This document shows positions 48,367 to 60,100 of a DNA stretch of 64,000 nucleotides, one piece after another; position 1 is the first letter of the stretch; the number at the start of each line of letters is the position of its first letter. Under the pieces are notes generated by a model. It saw nothing but the letters and a program-made list of their open reading frames with translations, searched no databases and had not been told where the DNA came from. The DNA is from Benincasa hispida (lineage: Eukaryota > Streptophyta > Magnoliopsida > Cucurbitales > Cucurbitaceae): NCBI RefSeq assembly GCF_009727055.1, contig NC_052349.1, forward strand, positions 34,280,134 through 34,344,133, given 5' to 3'. The translations under genes and the position numbers were made by a program.

Positions 48367-48789
48367 ATTGAAGAAAATCAGACATGAGTATTTCCATGAG
48401 CACCAGAATGATCATTCCAAATCCCATTCGAAATTGAATAATAACAATTATAGTCAAATGACGAAAACTTACAAGCCATGCACAATACGAAATTACAGCA
48501 TGCTTAACAATGAGATAAAGGGAAAGATTATACATACCTTTAAAGACTCATCTTTAAACTCCATCGATCACGAACGCTCATTCAGTCTTCAAGACAGCAA
48601 TACATGAACGCTTGAACACAACGACCGTAATACAGCATGATCATAGCGAACACGAACTCAATGAACGACCTCTAAAAACCTCGACCTTAGTCAAGTTGAG
48701 TAAGACACCACCACAATGGCTACCTTGGTATTCTCTGTGTGAGAATGCAGAAGTGTGAGCTCTGTTTGGACTTGGTTAGAAGAAGAGAC

Positions 48790-49150
48790 CGGAGGAATAA
48801 CAATTGTGTAAACGATTGAGCAAGTGGGAGATGACAAAAATCTATCATGTAGACGAATGCTCAATCGTACAACAAATGCTCCGAGATCATTAGCAAAGGA
48901 TCCGCGATCGTTTAGCTACGATCAGTTGAGTGAACTATCGTGTAAAACCATTCTCACTTGACAACAATCCGTGAGTACTTCTGAGAATAACAATTCTCTT
49001 CAAAATCTTCTAAATTTAGGAAAACATTTTTCCTTTTATCTCACGGTTACCATAAAATCACCAATAATCTCCCACTCAATTTTTCTAGTGATAATGTACT
49101 AGTAGATAAATGGAATATCATCATCTTCTCGATGAAATTAATATGATTCC
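48790..49150. other. spacer with scattered GATCGTTTA-like motifs
   Basis: Loose variants of the palindromic motif (GATC or ATCG cores near 48886, 48907, 48921 and 48937) occur next to a mudrA-type fragment. Otherwise no gene. Confidence 0.4.
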
Positions 49151-49155
49151 TCGTA

Positions 49156-49490
49156 TTATCTGTCCACAGTCGTATCATCATAACTCATATTTCCAAACCC
49201 CATTCTAATATTTTCGTCCTGATTCGATTTTAGCGTTACAGATAACTGAAGTCTACTAAGCTCTTCTCGGAAAAGAAGGAAGAAAACATCATCATCTTTC
49301 CTTATGTATCGTGGAGGGGCTTCATATTCAAGCTTATATTTAACTCTCATTATAAGATCAAACTTTGAAGAACTGACATTTGTAACCCTGTAAATGTGAG
49401 ATTTAAGTTCTTCATACTTCAGTGTAACAGGCACAATGATTCCCGTCAACTCCCCCCAATATACGAATTTTCATTCTCATCCCAATCACC
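49156..49490 (-). pseudogene. mudrA-type transposase N-terminal (PB1-like) fragment
   Basis: The minus strand gives WDENENSY, then after a frameshift TGIIVPVTLKYEELKSHIYR and SKFDLIMRVKYKLEY, then DDDVFFLLF. The pattern (WDEN, a PV/PS-T-Y-EEL block, a Y-x-Y block, a DDDV strand) is the same domain as in the mudrA relic at 28041. There is no start ATG in frame and nothing of the transposase core, so it is a fragment. Confidence 0.65.
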
Positions 49491-49570
49491 TCCCTATCAA
49501 ATAAGAAGACACTTTTCTGTCATTCTATAAAGCAAGAGAACATTTATCATTAAGTTATACAAACAATTGA

Positions 49571-49656
49571 AGTGTACTCTCACTCTCTTTTAATTTTGCT
49601 CTCTCTCTTACTCTTGCTCTTTCTCACTCTCATTCTATCTTTCGCTCTCTCTCCCA
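49571..49656. repeat. CT-rich (pyrimidine) tract
   Basis: A CTCTC/TCTCT-rich stretch about 600 bp upstream of the sulfurtransferase start. It may be a promoter-associated pyrimidine patch or only a microsatellite. Confidence 0.6.
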
Positions 49657-50792
49657 ATACAAAATTTCGTAATGTTCAATTCCTACCTTTTCAGAAATAA
49701 CACAGCACAAATAATGAAACAAACTCAAAATAATGAAACACTGTTTTGAAAAATCTATTACATTTTGAAAAAGCCTTGTCTTGGAATCCCCGTTCGAAAA
49801 AACTTCGTTCAACAAAATCCTGTCGAAAAACTAGAGAAGTAATCATAGTTGAAATGGAGTTTAGAGTTTAAAAAATCAACATTTTATTGTATTTAAGAAT
49901 TATAGATTTGAGGCTTTAATCATGAAAATTGTCAAATCATCAGTACATGTACAAATTTCCGCTTGGAGCATAGTTTTTAGGGACAATTCACAAATTCTTA
50001 CTCGGTCTCTCTCGTTTGCCGCTATTTTTCACTCTCAAGTTCTCAACCTCGGCCCATCACTCTCTTCGGATTCTCTATATTCGGTTCAACATTTTGCCGG
50101 TAAATTGTTGTTTAGTTTGTTCTTTTCTTCCTTTATCTGTAATCATATATCGCACTTCAATAGCAAAAACACTCGTTCTTTTTTTCTCTTTAAATCGGTC
50201 AATTTTCTCGAAGCTACGAGTTTTTCTATGTTCTTCGTGTAGATGGCATCGACCCTTTTGGTTAATCGATTCGCTCATTCTCTATCATTTCCATCTGGCA
50301 AGACCCAGATTCTTACTTCCGTCTTCAGTGTAAGTGAAACGTTTGTTTGTTTTGAATTCATCTTCTATCTGGGTTTTTGGTCTGTTAAAGGGTTATGAAT
50401 TTGCTCTGTTTTGATTTTTCTGTATTGTAGAAGAAATTGTTTCGCGTTCAAGCTAACTCAGCTCGTGTGTATATAATCGGACTCGGCGATTTTCTTCTTT
50501 CATGGCTTCATCTGTAGCAGGGGCTAGAGCTCATTTTTCATCAAAATCCTTATCCACGCATGACCCTGTTGTTTCCCCTGATTGGCTCCATTCTAATCTC
50601 AAAGAGCCTGACTTGAAGGTATCCCCTCTTGTTGGTTTCAATTCAACTGTAGTTTTTACTCCAGTGGTTGTTTTAACAAATGCTGTTCAATATGCTAATT
50701 GCGATGAAGTAGTTTTGTGCCTTGTTTGATTTAATTCATTCTAGGCTTGTAAACTTTGGTTTCTTGTTATCTATTGTTGTATATTGGATTCG

Positions 50793-50801
50793 TATAATTT
50801 A
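50793..50801. repeat. 9-bp target-site duplication, left copy
   Basis: TATAATTTA immediately precedes the MITE terminus GGTTTAAG and is repeated exactly at 51123-51131. Confidence 0.88.
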
Positions 50802-51122
50802 GGTTTAAGTACCATTTTGGCCCCTGTACTTCATGTTTCCATCCATTTGGATCCCTGATCAATTTTAGACCCAGTACTTAATAAATCTTAAGATTTGTCC
50901 CTATAAGATTTTCCCCAAAATATTTAGTCTCTAATAGTATACCCTTCATAGATTGTGAAAATATATTTGCATAGTGTCTTTTCTTCCATATAAATTATTA
51001 TCATTATTTAATCTACTTCAATAAAAATTAACTTTGAAGGACTAAATTTAAGATTTATTAAAAATATATGAACTAAAATGAAATGGAACAAGAAGATCTG
51101 GGACCAAATTGGTACTTTAACC
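50802..51122. mobile_element. MULE-type MITE (321 bp) with perfect 9-bp target duplication
   Basis: The left end GGTTTAAGTACCATTTTGG and the reverse complement of the right end GGTTAAAGTACCAATTTGG form TIRs. TATAATTTA flanks both sides exactly. A 9-bp duplication is diagnostic of Mutator-like elements. There is no coding content. It lies in intron 2 of the truncated sulfurtransferase gene, with the splice sites untouched. Confidence 0.88.
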
Positions 51123-51131
51123 TATAATTTA
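51123..51131. repeat. 9-bp target-site duplication, right copy
   Basis: Exact TATAATTTA match to 50793-50801 on the other side of the MITE. Confidence 0.88.
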
Positions 51132-51956
51132 TCGTGTACTTTAAATTGAGTGTTTAAAGTACTCTTGATTGACATTGTAGTTTGTTATCTTGGATATATA
51201 TTCCTTTCTTTTTCTTCTTCTTCTTCTTCTTTTTTTTTTTTTTTAAATAAAAATCCATGACTGTTTGGTCTAGCTTGTGTGCACCTCAACTATTCTTATA
51301 ATTATTTTTCTTAGAGAGAAGCAACACTTCATTGAATAAACTTGCTTGATAATTGCTTGGTCCTCTTGGTTATTTAGATGCTCTTAAAACCTACAATATT
51401 CATACGTCCAGTTCTTTTCTCTGTGAGGGTGTGTCGATATCTTGTGTCCCCCAATACTTGCAGTATTCATAATTCAGTCAGTACGCTTATCTCCATCAAG
51501 TAATTGATTGTGGTTGATGTTTTATCTTGAACAAGTTTTCACTATGCCCGAACCTAGGCAGTACATATTGCTTTTGCCTTGGGACCATGTCTTTGACGTT
51601 AATTTCTGCAGATTCATATAAGAATATTCTGGCTCATTTCTTATTAATATATCTTGATCTTGACTAGAATAATTGTGACATGTAAGTCTCGTAGCTCTAT
51701 GTTTTGTATTTCTATAACTGTTCTACCTTTTAAACTGCTTGTTTTCAGGTGTTAGATGCATCATGGTACATGCCAGATGAACAGAGGAATCCTATTCATG
51801 AATACCAGGTAGTCAATTTATAGATGTGTTGTGAACTAGATTTTATATTGTGTGGTGAAGTATCTGTTCTTGGTGTGGTTATAATTTTAATAGGTTGCTC
51901 ACATCCCTAGTGCCCTTTTCTTCGATATAGATGGAGTATCTGACCGAAATTCAAAG

Positions 51957-52884
51957 GTGAAACAATCTCTTTCCATTTTGTTTCCCTTAAATATATCATC
52001 ATTATATTTTGTGATTGAATTAGAAAAGGAACGTACATCTGGCCTTCATTTGTTTTAATAGTTTTTATAATATATTTATATATATTTTCTTCATTTGTTT
52101 TTATTTATTTATTTATTTTTTTTAAATTTTATTTCTTAATATAATTAACTTTAACTTTTTATTAAATTTTAAAATAAAGAAATGTTAAAATATTTTTTAT
52201 TATTAAGTTAAATAAATAAAACAATAATAATACTAACTGATCAGTTTGTAGAATTGCGCTAACAATCTAAAATCTCCTACTCACTGATCATTATTAAGTT
52301 AAATTTAAAATAAAGAACTGTTAAAATATTTTTTTATTATTAAGTTGAAAGCAATGAGTACTCATTTTGATTCAGTTTGTAGTTTTGATCTAACAATCTA
52401 AAAAAATCTCCAACTCACTGATCATTTCGTTCATTTCACATCTGAATACGGAAACATTATCATGTCCTTTCGTTGAGTTGCGCTATGTTACTTAAGAGGT
52501 CGGCTACAATTCTCCTACTTATTCCATTCTCTTGTGGCATCTCTTGCTTTAGCTTAGTGCTTGTCTTGAAATATTGTTAAAGCTAGCAGTTATTTTATTT
52601 AGTTGGAGAATACAGGACTTAGAGCAGGCGTCACGCTCAAGTCGAGACTCTTATATGTCAATAGAGAAAGCAGATTTTGTTTCCCTTTATGAGTACCTAT
52701 CCCTTATGGGTTCGAAACTTGCTCCTTCCTGAGTTTTTGCAACAATTCTCTATTACATAGCTCTTCTTCTGTTTCTCTGTATGGAAACTTGCTTCCCCAC
52801 GGGGTTTGAGCTAACTGTGCCACTAGCCTTTATACCTAAAAGGTGTATCATTTCAATAGAAATATAAAAAAATAGTTATTCTAA
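51957..52884. repeat. AT-rich spacer with a 136-bp tandem duplication
   Basis: 52171-52306 and 52307-52430 are diverged direct copies (AAAATAAAGAA.TGTTAAAAT..., AACAATCTAAAA.., CACTGATCATT). No continuation of the sulfurtransferase coding sequence was found here. Confidence 0.7.
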
Positions 52885-53760
52885 ATAAAAGAAAATTAAA
52901 AGAAAAACTAATGGTGGGAATTTTTCCCCCTGGGGACCCGATTCCCGAACGGGGATTCCCCGACCCTGACCCGACTCCTTAAAATGGGGAATGGGGCGGG
53001 GACGGGGATGGGGAGCTATAAAGCATTGACACTCCTAAGATGGCGAAGTGTCGGTGTCAAACACCGACACTCAAGTATTTTATTATTTATATTTTTTAAT
53101 TTTCAACACGCCCCGACACGGCTGGACATGGCCGCGACATGTTCAGGACACGACACCTGCAAAATTAGAATGAAAAAACAAGGAAACTGCTATTTTTAAG
53201 CCCAAAAGTCCATCCCAAAACCATATAATATCAGCCCACCCAAAAATTAGCTTTTAGGGTTATTGTGTTTTTTGTTTTAATTTCTCAAAATCTCAAATTA
53301 GATTCCACTTCTACCTAGCCTTCATTCCATTCCTTCGACCTTCCAGCCAACAATCTCCACACCTCCAGGCCCAAAAGCACTCCACACCCAAAACCTTCAT
53401 TCCTTCGACCTTCCACGCCCAAAGCACTCCACGACAGTCGGCCACACCTCCACGGCCAAACCTTCATTGGTTATTGGACCGTTAGTCATCTTATGACTTA
53501 TGACATTGGACCGTTAGTCATCTTATCTATTATCATCATTTAATGAATTGTATGGTTGTTAATGATGTCTTTAAATGGAATATTACACAATGTGTTTAAT
53601 GCACGACATATATTTAATTTTTTTAATAAAAAAAATATGTCCCCGACGTGTCATGTCCTACTTTTTTGAAAATCGGCTTGTCGCCGTGTCACGTGTCGGT
53701 GTTCGTGCTTCTTAGACGGGGAGTACATCCCCGGCCCCGCCCTCCCCAGTTGCCAACCCT
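52885..53760. mobile_element. nested GC-rich inverted element, interrupted by a second inverted-repeat element
   Basis: G-rich words (GGGGCGGGGACGGGGATGGG at about 52993) on the left face C-rich words (CCCCGGCCCCGCCCTCCCC at about 53730) on the right, forming outer inverted arms. Inside, CTAAGATGGCGAA (53034-53046) faces TTCGTGCTTCTTAG (53702-53715). The adjoining CGGTGTC / GACACC words make a weaker inner inverted pair enriched in ACACCGACAC motifs. The 52885-53015 part resembles 38585-38720. No transposase is present. The internal sequence includes host-like CCTTCGACCTTCCA repeats (53335-53460). Confidence 0.5.
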
Positions 53761-53774
53761 AGTTATAACTGATA

Positions 53775-55576
53775 TTTCACATTGTAAAAAGGTTAGTTAT
53801 AGAAAAGTTTTTAGAAACATCCATAGAAAAGTTTTTGATTTTTGGGTTTTTCTATGAAATTTTCCCAATGTAATGAAATGTGTTGCTTTTACCATTTGTA
53901 CTTGGTTCAGTCACCTTCTACAACCCAATTCCCGCCCCTGGGCACCCCCGCAAAAAATGGAAAAAATCCTTGTTCATCCTTTTTCTTCTTGCTGATGCTT
54001 CCCTTCAATCAGACTGCATCCAGCCTCCGTCCAAAAGTTGCTCATTTTCTCCATTTTCAATAACTTCTGGACCATTTGGACATAGTATCAGTTTGTTTAT
54101 TGTTGGGCGATTCTAAGTTTTCTTTTCAATTTCTGTATTGATACTTCAATTGGGTTTCTAGAAATTTAATTATATTCTTTTTGTAAGGGTTATTTCTATC
54201 AAGGATTAGTGGGGAACTACAAAAATCTGTGTGTTCTTTAACTGGAAGAAGAAAGAGGAGGAAGTTGACTTCTTCTGCATAGTGGCCTTTAATTTTATCC
54301 ATTTTTTGAGGAATAGCTAAGGTAGGAGAAGTAAGACATCCACCAATCTTCAAAGGATTCTGATGCCTCTGAACAGGGGCAATGGGTCCTATCCATACTG
54401 TAAATGTTTTAGCTGTTCCAATTTGGTAGTGGGTATAGGATTGCCATTCCAAAAGAGTTTCACCAACAAATGCTATTTTCTTGTATGCTGAATCGTTTTT
54501 GGGAAAAAAAAAAAAGACCCTGAACTTTGGCCTTTGTTTTAAAAGTACCCTATTTTTTCAAAAGTTGACCTTTTACTAATGCTTTAAAACGGCCCTTTCA
54601 GTAAAATCTTTTAGAATTTTGGACGAAAATTAAGACCTAATGGTGTGGTAGTGACTTTAAATGAAAAATTGGATTGCCACATTGTTGTAAGTCACCACCA
54701 TACTGGCTTAGGTCCTGCTCGAAATTCTAGAGGATTTCTATGGTAAGGTTAGATTTGAAAGATTTATGAAAGGTTAAGGGAATGGCAAAATTCAAGGTTA
54801 TTTTTTATAAGTTGAGCAAAATTATTTCTTGTTGGTTGTCCCCCAACAAACTATGTTCCTATCTATTTTTTGGTTGATTGGGGTTTCTTTATATCCGTTA
54901 CTTACCCTTGGAGGATAGGGGTAGGGGTGATCCTTAAGTCTTCTTTATTTTAAAATTACAAGACCTTAAAAGATCCTAAAATGTGGATGAAGATTATTCT
55001 GTTTATGTTCAATTGTTCACTCTCAACCCAAGGGATGCCTTGGTGGTAAAAGACTTAGGTGCCTGGAGTTGTTCTCCAGGGTCATCATGGGTTGAAGCCA
55101 AAATACCCATTTGATGAAATAGAAAGCTGAGTGTAAGAATTGACACACTTCCAAGTTTAAGGGTGAAAATGTTAGGAATGATATTAGGGTGTTATGAGGA
55201 AATGATGGGTATGTTAGTAAATAGTTAGAGTAGTAGTTTGGATACTCTGGTTATAAATTGAGTGGGAGAGGAGGGGAGTAAATAGGCATTGATTCAGTTG
55301 GTTTAAGGCGTGAGTGATCTTAAGAAAGAGAGGGTCCAAGTTCCTCAAATTACTTGGTTTATCTGGTAAGTTCTTTACCTTTCATATTTCAATATGTTGT
55401 AGTATTGTTTTGGTACCCTACCAATCAATTGGTATTAGGGAAGTTTTGTTATGGAATTTGGTTATAAATAAGGATTAAAGGTAGGCTATATTGTGGCGAG
55501 TGAATTAGGGCTTGAAAGAAAACTCAAGAGAGGAGGGTCAAAAATCTCGAACTTGGTTATCTTGCAAGTTTGGTTA
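53775..55576. repeat. direct duplication, copy 2 (about 1.8 kb)
   Basis: Co-linear with 46568-48366. It starts right after the GC-rich element and ends at TTATCTTGCAAGTTTGGTTA. It has a foldback segment (about 54590-54760). The 108-codon minus-strand frame at 54126-54452 is interrupted in copy 1 and is not recognised. Confidence 0.8.
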
Positions 55577-55674
55577 TTGTTTATATCTCAAGATATTTGG
55601 GTTCCATCGGAAAATTGAATTTTTCCCTAGTATAAGAAAGCATAGTGAAGTAAGGATTAAAATATCAATGTGGT

Positions 55675-56086
55675 TGTTAGGTACTTAGGTACCTTGGAGA
55701 ATCACACCCCAAAAGCTAGCTATTGGTGTGGGAGAGCCAAGCCAGTTAAGTACCACATTGGTCATCTATTCTAACTAATGTGGGATAAAAACATCCCATA
55801 CTACCTTGGTTCCTAACAGTACCCTACCCCCAGAAAGCCAACGTCCCGATGGCTACTCCGACGGTACTTCACTCGGCTACACCCATTTAGAATCCTCCGC
55901 TGGTTCCACTTCGGAATGTCAAGAACCGGCTCTAATACTATTGTTAGGTACTTAAGCACGTTGGAGAACCACATCCCAAAAGCTAGCTATTGGGGTGTGA
56001 GAGCCAAGCAACTTAAGTACCACATTGGTCATCCCATTCTAACCAAGGTGGGACAAAGGCATCCCATACTACCTTGGTTCCTAAGA
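55675..56086 (-). mobile_element. TRIM-like miniature LTR retrotransposon (412 bp)
   Basis: Two direct repeats of about 144 bp (55675-55818 and 55942-56086) begin TGTTAGGTACTTA. The left one ends CCTAACA; the right one ends in a mutated CCTAAGA. Just left of the right repeat, GGCTCTAATACTA is the reverse complement of a slightly mutated initiator-Met primer-binding site (TGGTATCAGAGCC). Just right of the left repeat, the minus strand is G-rich (GGGGGTAGGGTAC), a fair polypurine tract. So the element runs on the minus strand: LTR, PBS, 123-bp non-coding interior, PPT, LTR. No target duplication was found. Confidence 0.8.
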
Positions 56087-57193
56087 TTGATGTAGATATT
56101 GAGATTTCAATTTTACGGAAATATCGATGGATATATTGATAAAATATCGATATTGACGGATATTTCTGTAAGTTAAAAATTTTATAAACTTTATTTATGT
56201 TAATATTTAATTTGTTTTTACTCCCAAACTAAGTTATGAATATTTTTAATAGTATTTTTATTCATATTGGACTAAATAGATGACATTTTTTAATGTTCTA
56301 CGAGCATTTATAAAAGATATTGAAGATATCAGTGTATATTTAATATCCATACTGAGTCCTTTTATGGGTATATCAACATGTCAACGGATATTTTCAACCT
56401 TAGGTAAAACTTGAGTTTTCAGTTATTTATTCATCAGCCAACACTTTTTGTTTCAGTATTTTAGCCTTGTTCTGAAACCAGGGGTCATTGGTTTTTTTAT
56501 TTGGTTTCAAGACTGATTAAATTCTCTTCTTCAATCTTAGGTATCTTGAAGTATAGCAATAAAGGAAGACTTTTTGGTTGTTGCATTTTATTACTGATTT
56601 TGAGGTCAACTTAGCAAGAAGGTTAGTGAGAGCAAACGGGCGAAAAAGGCTGGTTTTTAACTAGGTTGTGAGTGAGTGCCAATAGTTTGCGAACATTTAA
56701 GTTTGTTTTCAGTGATTGATCAAATAACCAGTCTTTATAGCATATATAGGATCAAAAGTACAAAATACAGTCAGAGGTCAATCAAAACTTAAGAAGGATA
56801 TATGAAATCTAAAGATAAAGATTAAATTTCAAATTTACTTGACCAGTCAACTAAGATTGTATATATATATAGAGAGAGAGAAATATATTTTACAAGACAC
56901 AGAATTGATCTGGGAAATTTTCTCTGATTCCTTGGATTTGATTGAGGTTCATTTTTATGCAGATTTCACGGAGCTCTATCAGAGCCTCAAAATGGAAGAA
57001 TTGGTCATGTACATGGTAGCAAGTTTAGTCAGTTGCCCCAGGTGCAACAACTTATATAAATTTAGTTGAACTCTTTGAAGTTAAATATCTAAATCTGACT
57101 TTCCTGTAAATTGCAATTTTTAATTTGTCGTTTCAATTGGTTTGATTAGTTTAGGAACTTAATTCCTTACATTTTGTTGAACCTTAATGGCAG
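56087..57193. other. region upstream of the PPR gene, possible 5' exon unresolved
   Basis: 56090-56410 has repeated ATATCGAT-type words typical of a decayed repeat. The rest is AT-rich. An upstream exon with the true start of the PPR gene is expected here. One possible candidate is the short ATG frame at 56992-57015 (MEELVMYM before a GTAGCA donor), in phase with the acceptor at 57193, but the donor is poor. Confidence 0.35.
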
Positions 57194-60100
57194 CCTGCCC
57201 ATAATTTTCCTACTTCAATCGCTTGGAATACAGAAGTGGGAGAGCAAGCTAGCGACCTGTATGTATCACTTTCTAACCACTCAAATCCTGAAGTCTCATG
57301 CTTCTCTCAAAAGGGTTACTCTCTGATCACAGAAGAAATTGTTGGCAGAACAATTCATGCCATTTGCCTAAAGAGTTTGCTGAGGTTGAGTGTGTTCCAA
57401 ACCAATACATTGATCAATATGTATTCGAAGTTTGGCCGTATAAACTATGCTCGGTTAGTATTTGACGGAATGCCCAAAAGAAATGAAGCTTCTTGGAACA
57501 ATATGATGTCAGGTTATGTCCAAGTGGGTTCATACTTGGAAGCAGTATTTTTCTTTCGAGATATCTGTGGGATAGGGATTAAACCAAGTGGATTTGTGAT
57601 CGCGAGTTTAGTCACTGCTTGTAATAAGTCCTCTATTATGGCCAAGGAAGGTTTCCAACTTCATGGTTTTGCAATTAAATGTGGTTTGATATATGATGTG
57701 TTTGTAGGTACTTCTTTTGTGCACTTTTATGGTAGCTACGGGATTGTCTCTAATGCTCAAAAGATGTTCAATGAGATGCCTGATAGGAATGTGGTCTCTT
57801 GGACTTCTTTGATGGTTTCATATTCAGATAACGGAAGTAAGGAGGAAGTGATAAATACTTATAAACGCATGAGGCATGAAGGAATATGTTGCAATGAAAA
57901 CAATATAGCTTTAGTAATTAGTTCTTGTGGGTTTCTTGTGGATATATTGTTGGGTCATCAACTTCTTGCACATGTTTTAAAGTTTGGATTATTGACTAAA
58001 ATTTCTGCAGCTAACTCTCTCATATCCATGTTTGGTGGTTGTGGTGATATTGATGAGGCTTTCAGCATTTTCAGTGAGATGAATGAAAGAGACACAATCT
58101 CATGGAATTCCATCATCTCTGCCAATGCACAAAATGCACTACATGAAGAATCATTTAGGTATTTTCACTGGATGCGCTTAGTCCATGAAGAGATAAATTA
58201 CACAACACTTTCTATTCTGTTATCGATTTGTGGTTCTGTAGATTATTTGAAGTGGGGCAAAGGGGTTCACGGTCTAGTAGTAAAATATGGACTAGAACCT
58301 AATGTTTGTCTTTGCAATACTCTTTTAAATATGTATTCTGATGCTGGGAGATCCGAAGATGCAGAATTGATCTTTAGAAGAATACCAGACAGGGATTTAA
58401 TCTCATGGAATTCCATGTTAGCATGCTATGTTCAGGATGGAAGGCGCTTGTGTGCCTTAAACTTTTTTGCTGAGATGCTTTGGATGAAAAAAGATATCAA
58501 TTATGTCACTTTTACCAGTGCATTGGCTGCCTGTTTAGATCCTGAATTCTTTGGCAAAGGTAAAATTCTCCATGCTTTTGTTGTCATTCTGGGCCTGCAT
58601 GATGATTTGATCATTGGAAACACATTAGTTACGTTTTATGGAAAGTGTCATAAGATGGCTGAGGCAAAAAAATTATTCCAGAGGATGCCCAAGCTTGACA
58701 AAGTAACCTGGAATGCGCTTATTGGTGGTTTTGCTGATAATGCAGAACCGAATGAGGCAGTAGCAGCTTTTAAATTGATGAGGGAAGGAGGGACATGTGG
58801 CATTGACTATATTACCATTGTAAATATTCTTGGTTCTTGTTTGACTCATGAGGATCTTATCAAATATGGGATGACCATCCATGCACAAACAGTTGTGACA
58901 GGATTTGATCTGGATCAGCATGTGCAAAGTTCCCTTATCACTATGTATGCAAAATGTGGTGACCTTCACTCTAGTAGCTATATCTTTGATAACTTGGTGT
59001 TTAAAGCTTCTAGTGTGTGGAATGCCATAATTACTGCAAATGCTCGTTATGGTTTTGGAGAAGAAGCTTTGAAACTTGTATTAAAGATGAGAAGTGGTGG
59101 AATTGAATTTGATCAGTTCAACTTCTCCACGGCTCTTTCAGTTGCTGCCGACTTGGCTATGTTGGAGGAAGGCCAACAGCTTCATGGATCAGCAATTAAA
59201 CTAGGATTTGAATTGGATCATTTTGTTATAAATGCTGCTATGGATATGTATGGGAAATGTGGGGAACTGGATGATGCTTTAAAAATACTTCCCCAACCAA
59301 CCAATAGGTCAAGATTATCGTGGAATACAATGATATCAATTTTTGCCAGACATGGAAATTTTCATAAGGCTAAGGAAACTTTTCATGAGATGCTAAAACT
59401 GGGTGTAAAACCTGATCATGTGTCATTTGTTTGTCTTCTTTCCGCATGTAGTCATGGGGGCTTAGTCGACGAGGGTCTTGCTTATTATGCTTCAATGACT
59501 TCTGAATATGGAATTCAACCTGGAATAGAACATTGTGTGTGCATGATTGATCTTCTTGGAAGATCAGGAAGGCTTGTAGAAGCTGAAGCTTTTATTACAG
59601 ATATGCCAATTCCACCTAATGATCTTGTTTGGCGGAGCCTTTTGGCATCTTGTAGAATATATCGTAATCTAGACCTGGGAAGAAAGGCTGCAGAACGTCT
59701 TCTTGAGTTGGACCCATCTGATGATTCAGCTTATGTTCTTTACTCGAATGTCTTTGCAACCATTGGCAGATGGGAAGATGTAGAAGACGTGCGGGGACAG
59801 ATGGGAGCACACAAAATTCAAAAGAAGCCTGCACATAGCTGGGTCAAATGGAAAGGCAATATCAGCATATTTGGAATGGGGGATCAAACACATCCACAAG
59901 TGGAACAGATAAATGGCAAGTTGTTAGGACTTATGAAAATGGTTAGAGAAGCTGGTTATGTTCCTGATACAAGCTACTCACTGCAGGATACAGATGAAGA
60001 ACAGAAGGAGCATAACATGTGGAACCATAGTGAAAGAATTGCTCTTGCTTTTGGATTGATCAACATTCCAGAAGATACTACTGTTCGAATTTTCAAGAAT

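Larger units (their letters stand above)
50243..51956 (+). pseudogene. STR1: 3-mercaptopyruvate/thiosulfate sulfurtransferase, first four exons only, with a transit-peptide frame break
   Basis: Exons by GT..AG borders: 50243-50329 (MASTLLVNRFAHSLSF), 50431-50618, 51749-51808 (VLDASWYMPDEQRNPIHEYQ) and 51894-51956 (VAHIPSALFFDIDGVSDRNS). They correspond to the transit peptide and the start of the first rhodanese domain of plant STR1/MST1. The next exons, including the catalytic Cys loop of the second domain, are absent from the following 12 kb. In exon 2 the frame from the upstream ATG meets a stop at about 50516, because TATAT before AATCGG looks 2 bp too long. The internal ATG at 50502 opens the correct frame (MASSVAGARAHFSSK). 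Even so only about 80 residues of a roughly 380-residue enzyme are encoded. Intron 2 holds a MITE. It is either a pseudogene fragment or a gene broken by the duplication around it. Confidence 0.8.

Noticed and set aside
50016..50333. Long frames on both strands overlapping sulfurtransferase exon 1
   Set aside because: They overlap the exon in other frames or strand and have no homology; splice sites and family match support the exon instead.
54126..54452. 108-codon minus-strand frame in duplication copy 2
   Set aside because: The counterpart in copy 1 (46988-47185) is broken and shortened, and I recognise no family; possibly coding once, but not supportable.
55670..56091. Target duplication for the TRIM element
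   Set aside because: GTGGT on the left and TTGAT on the right do not match.
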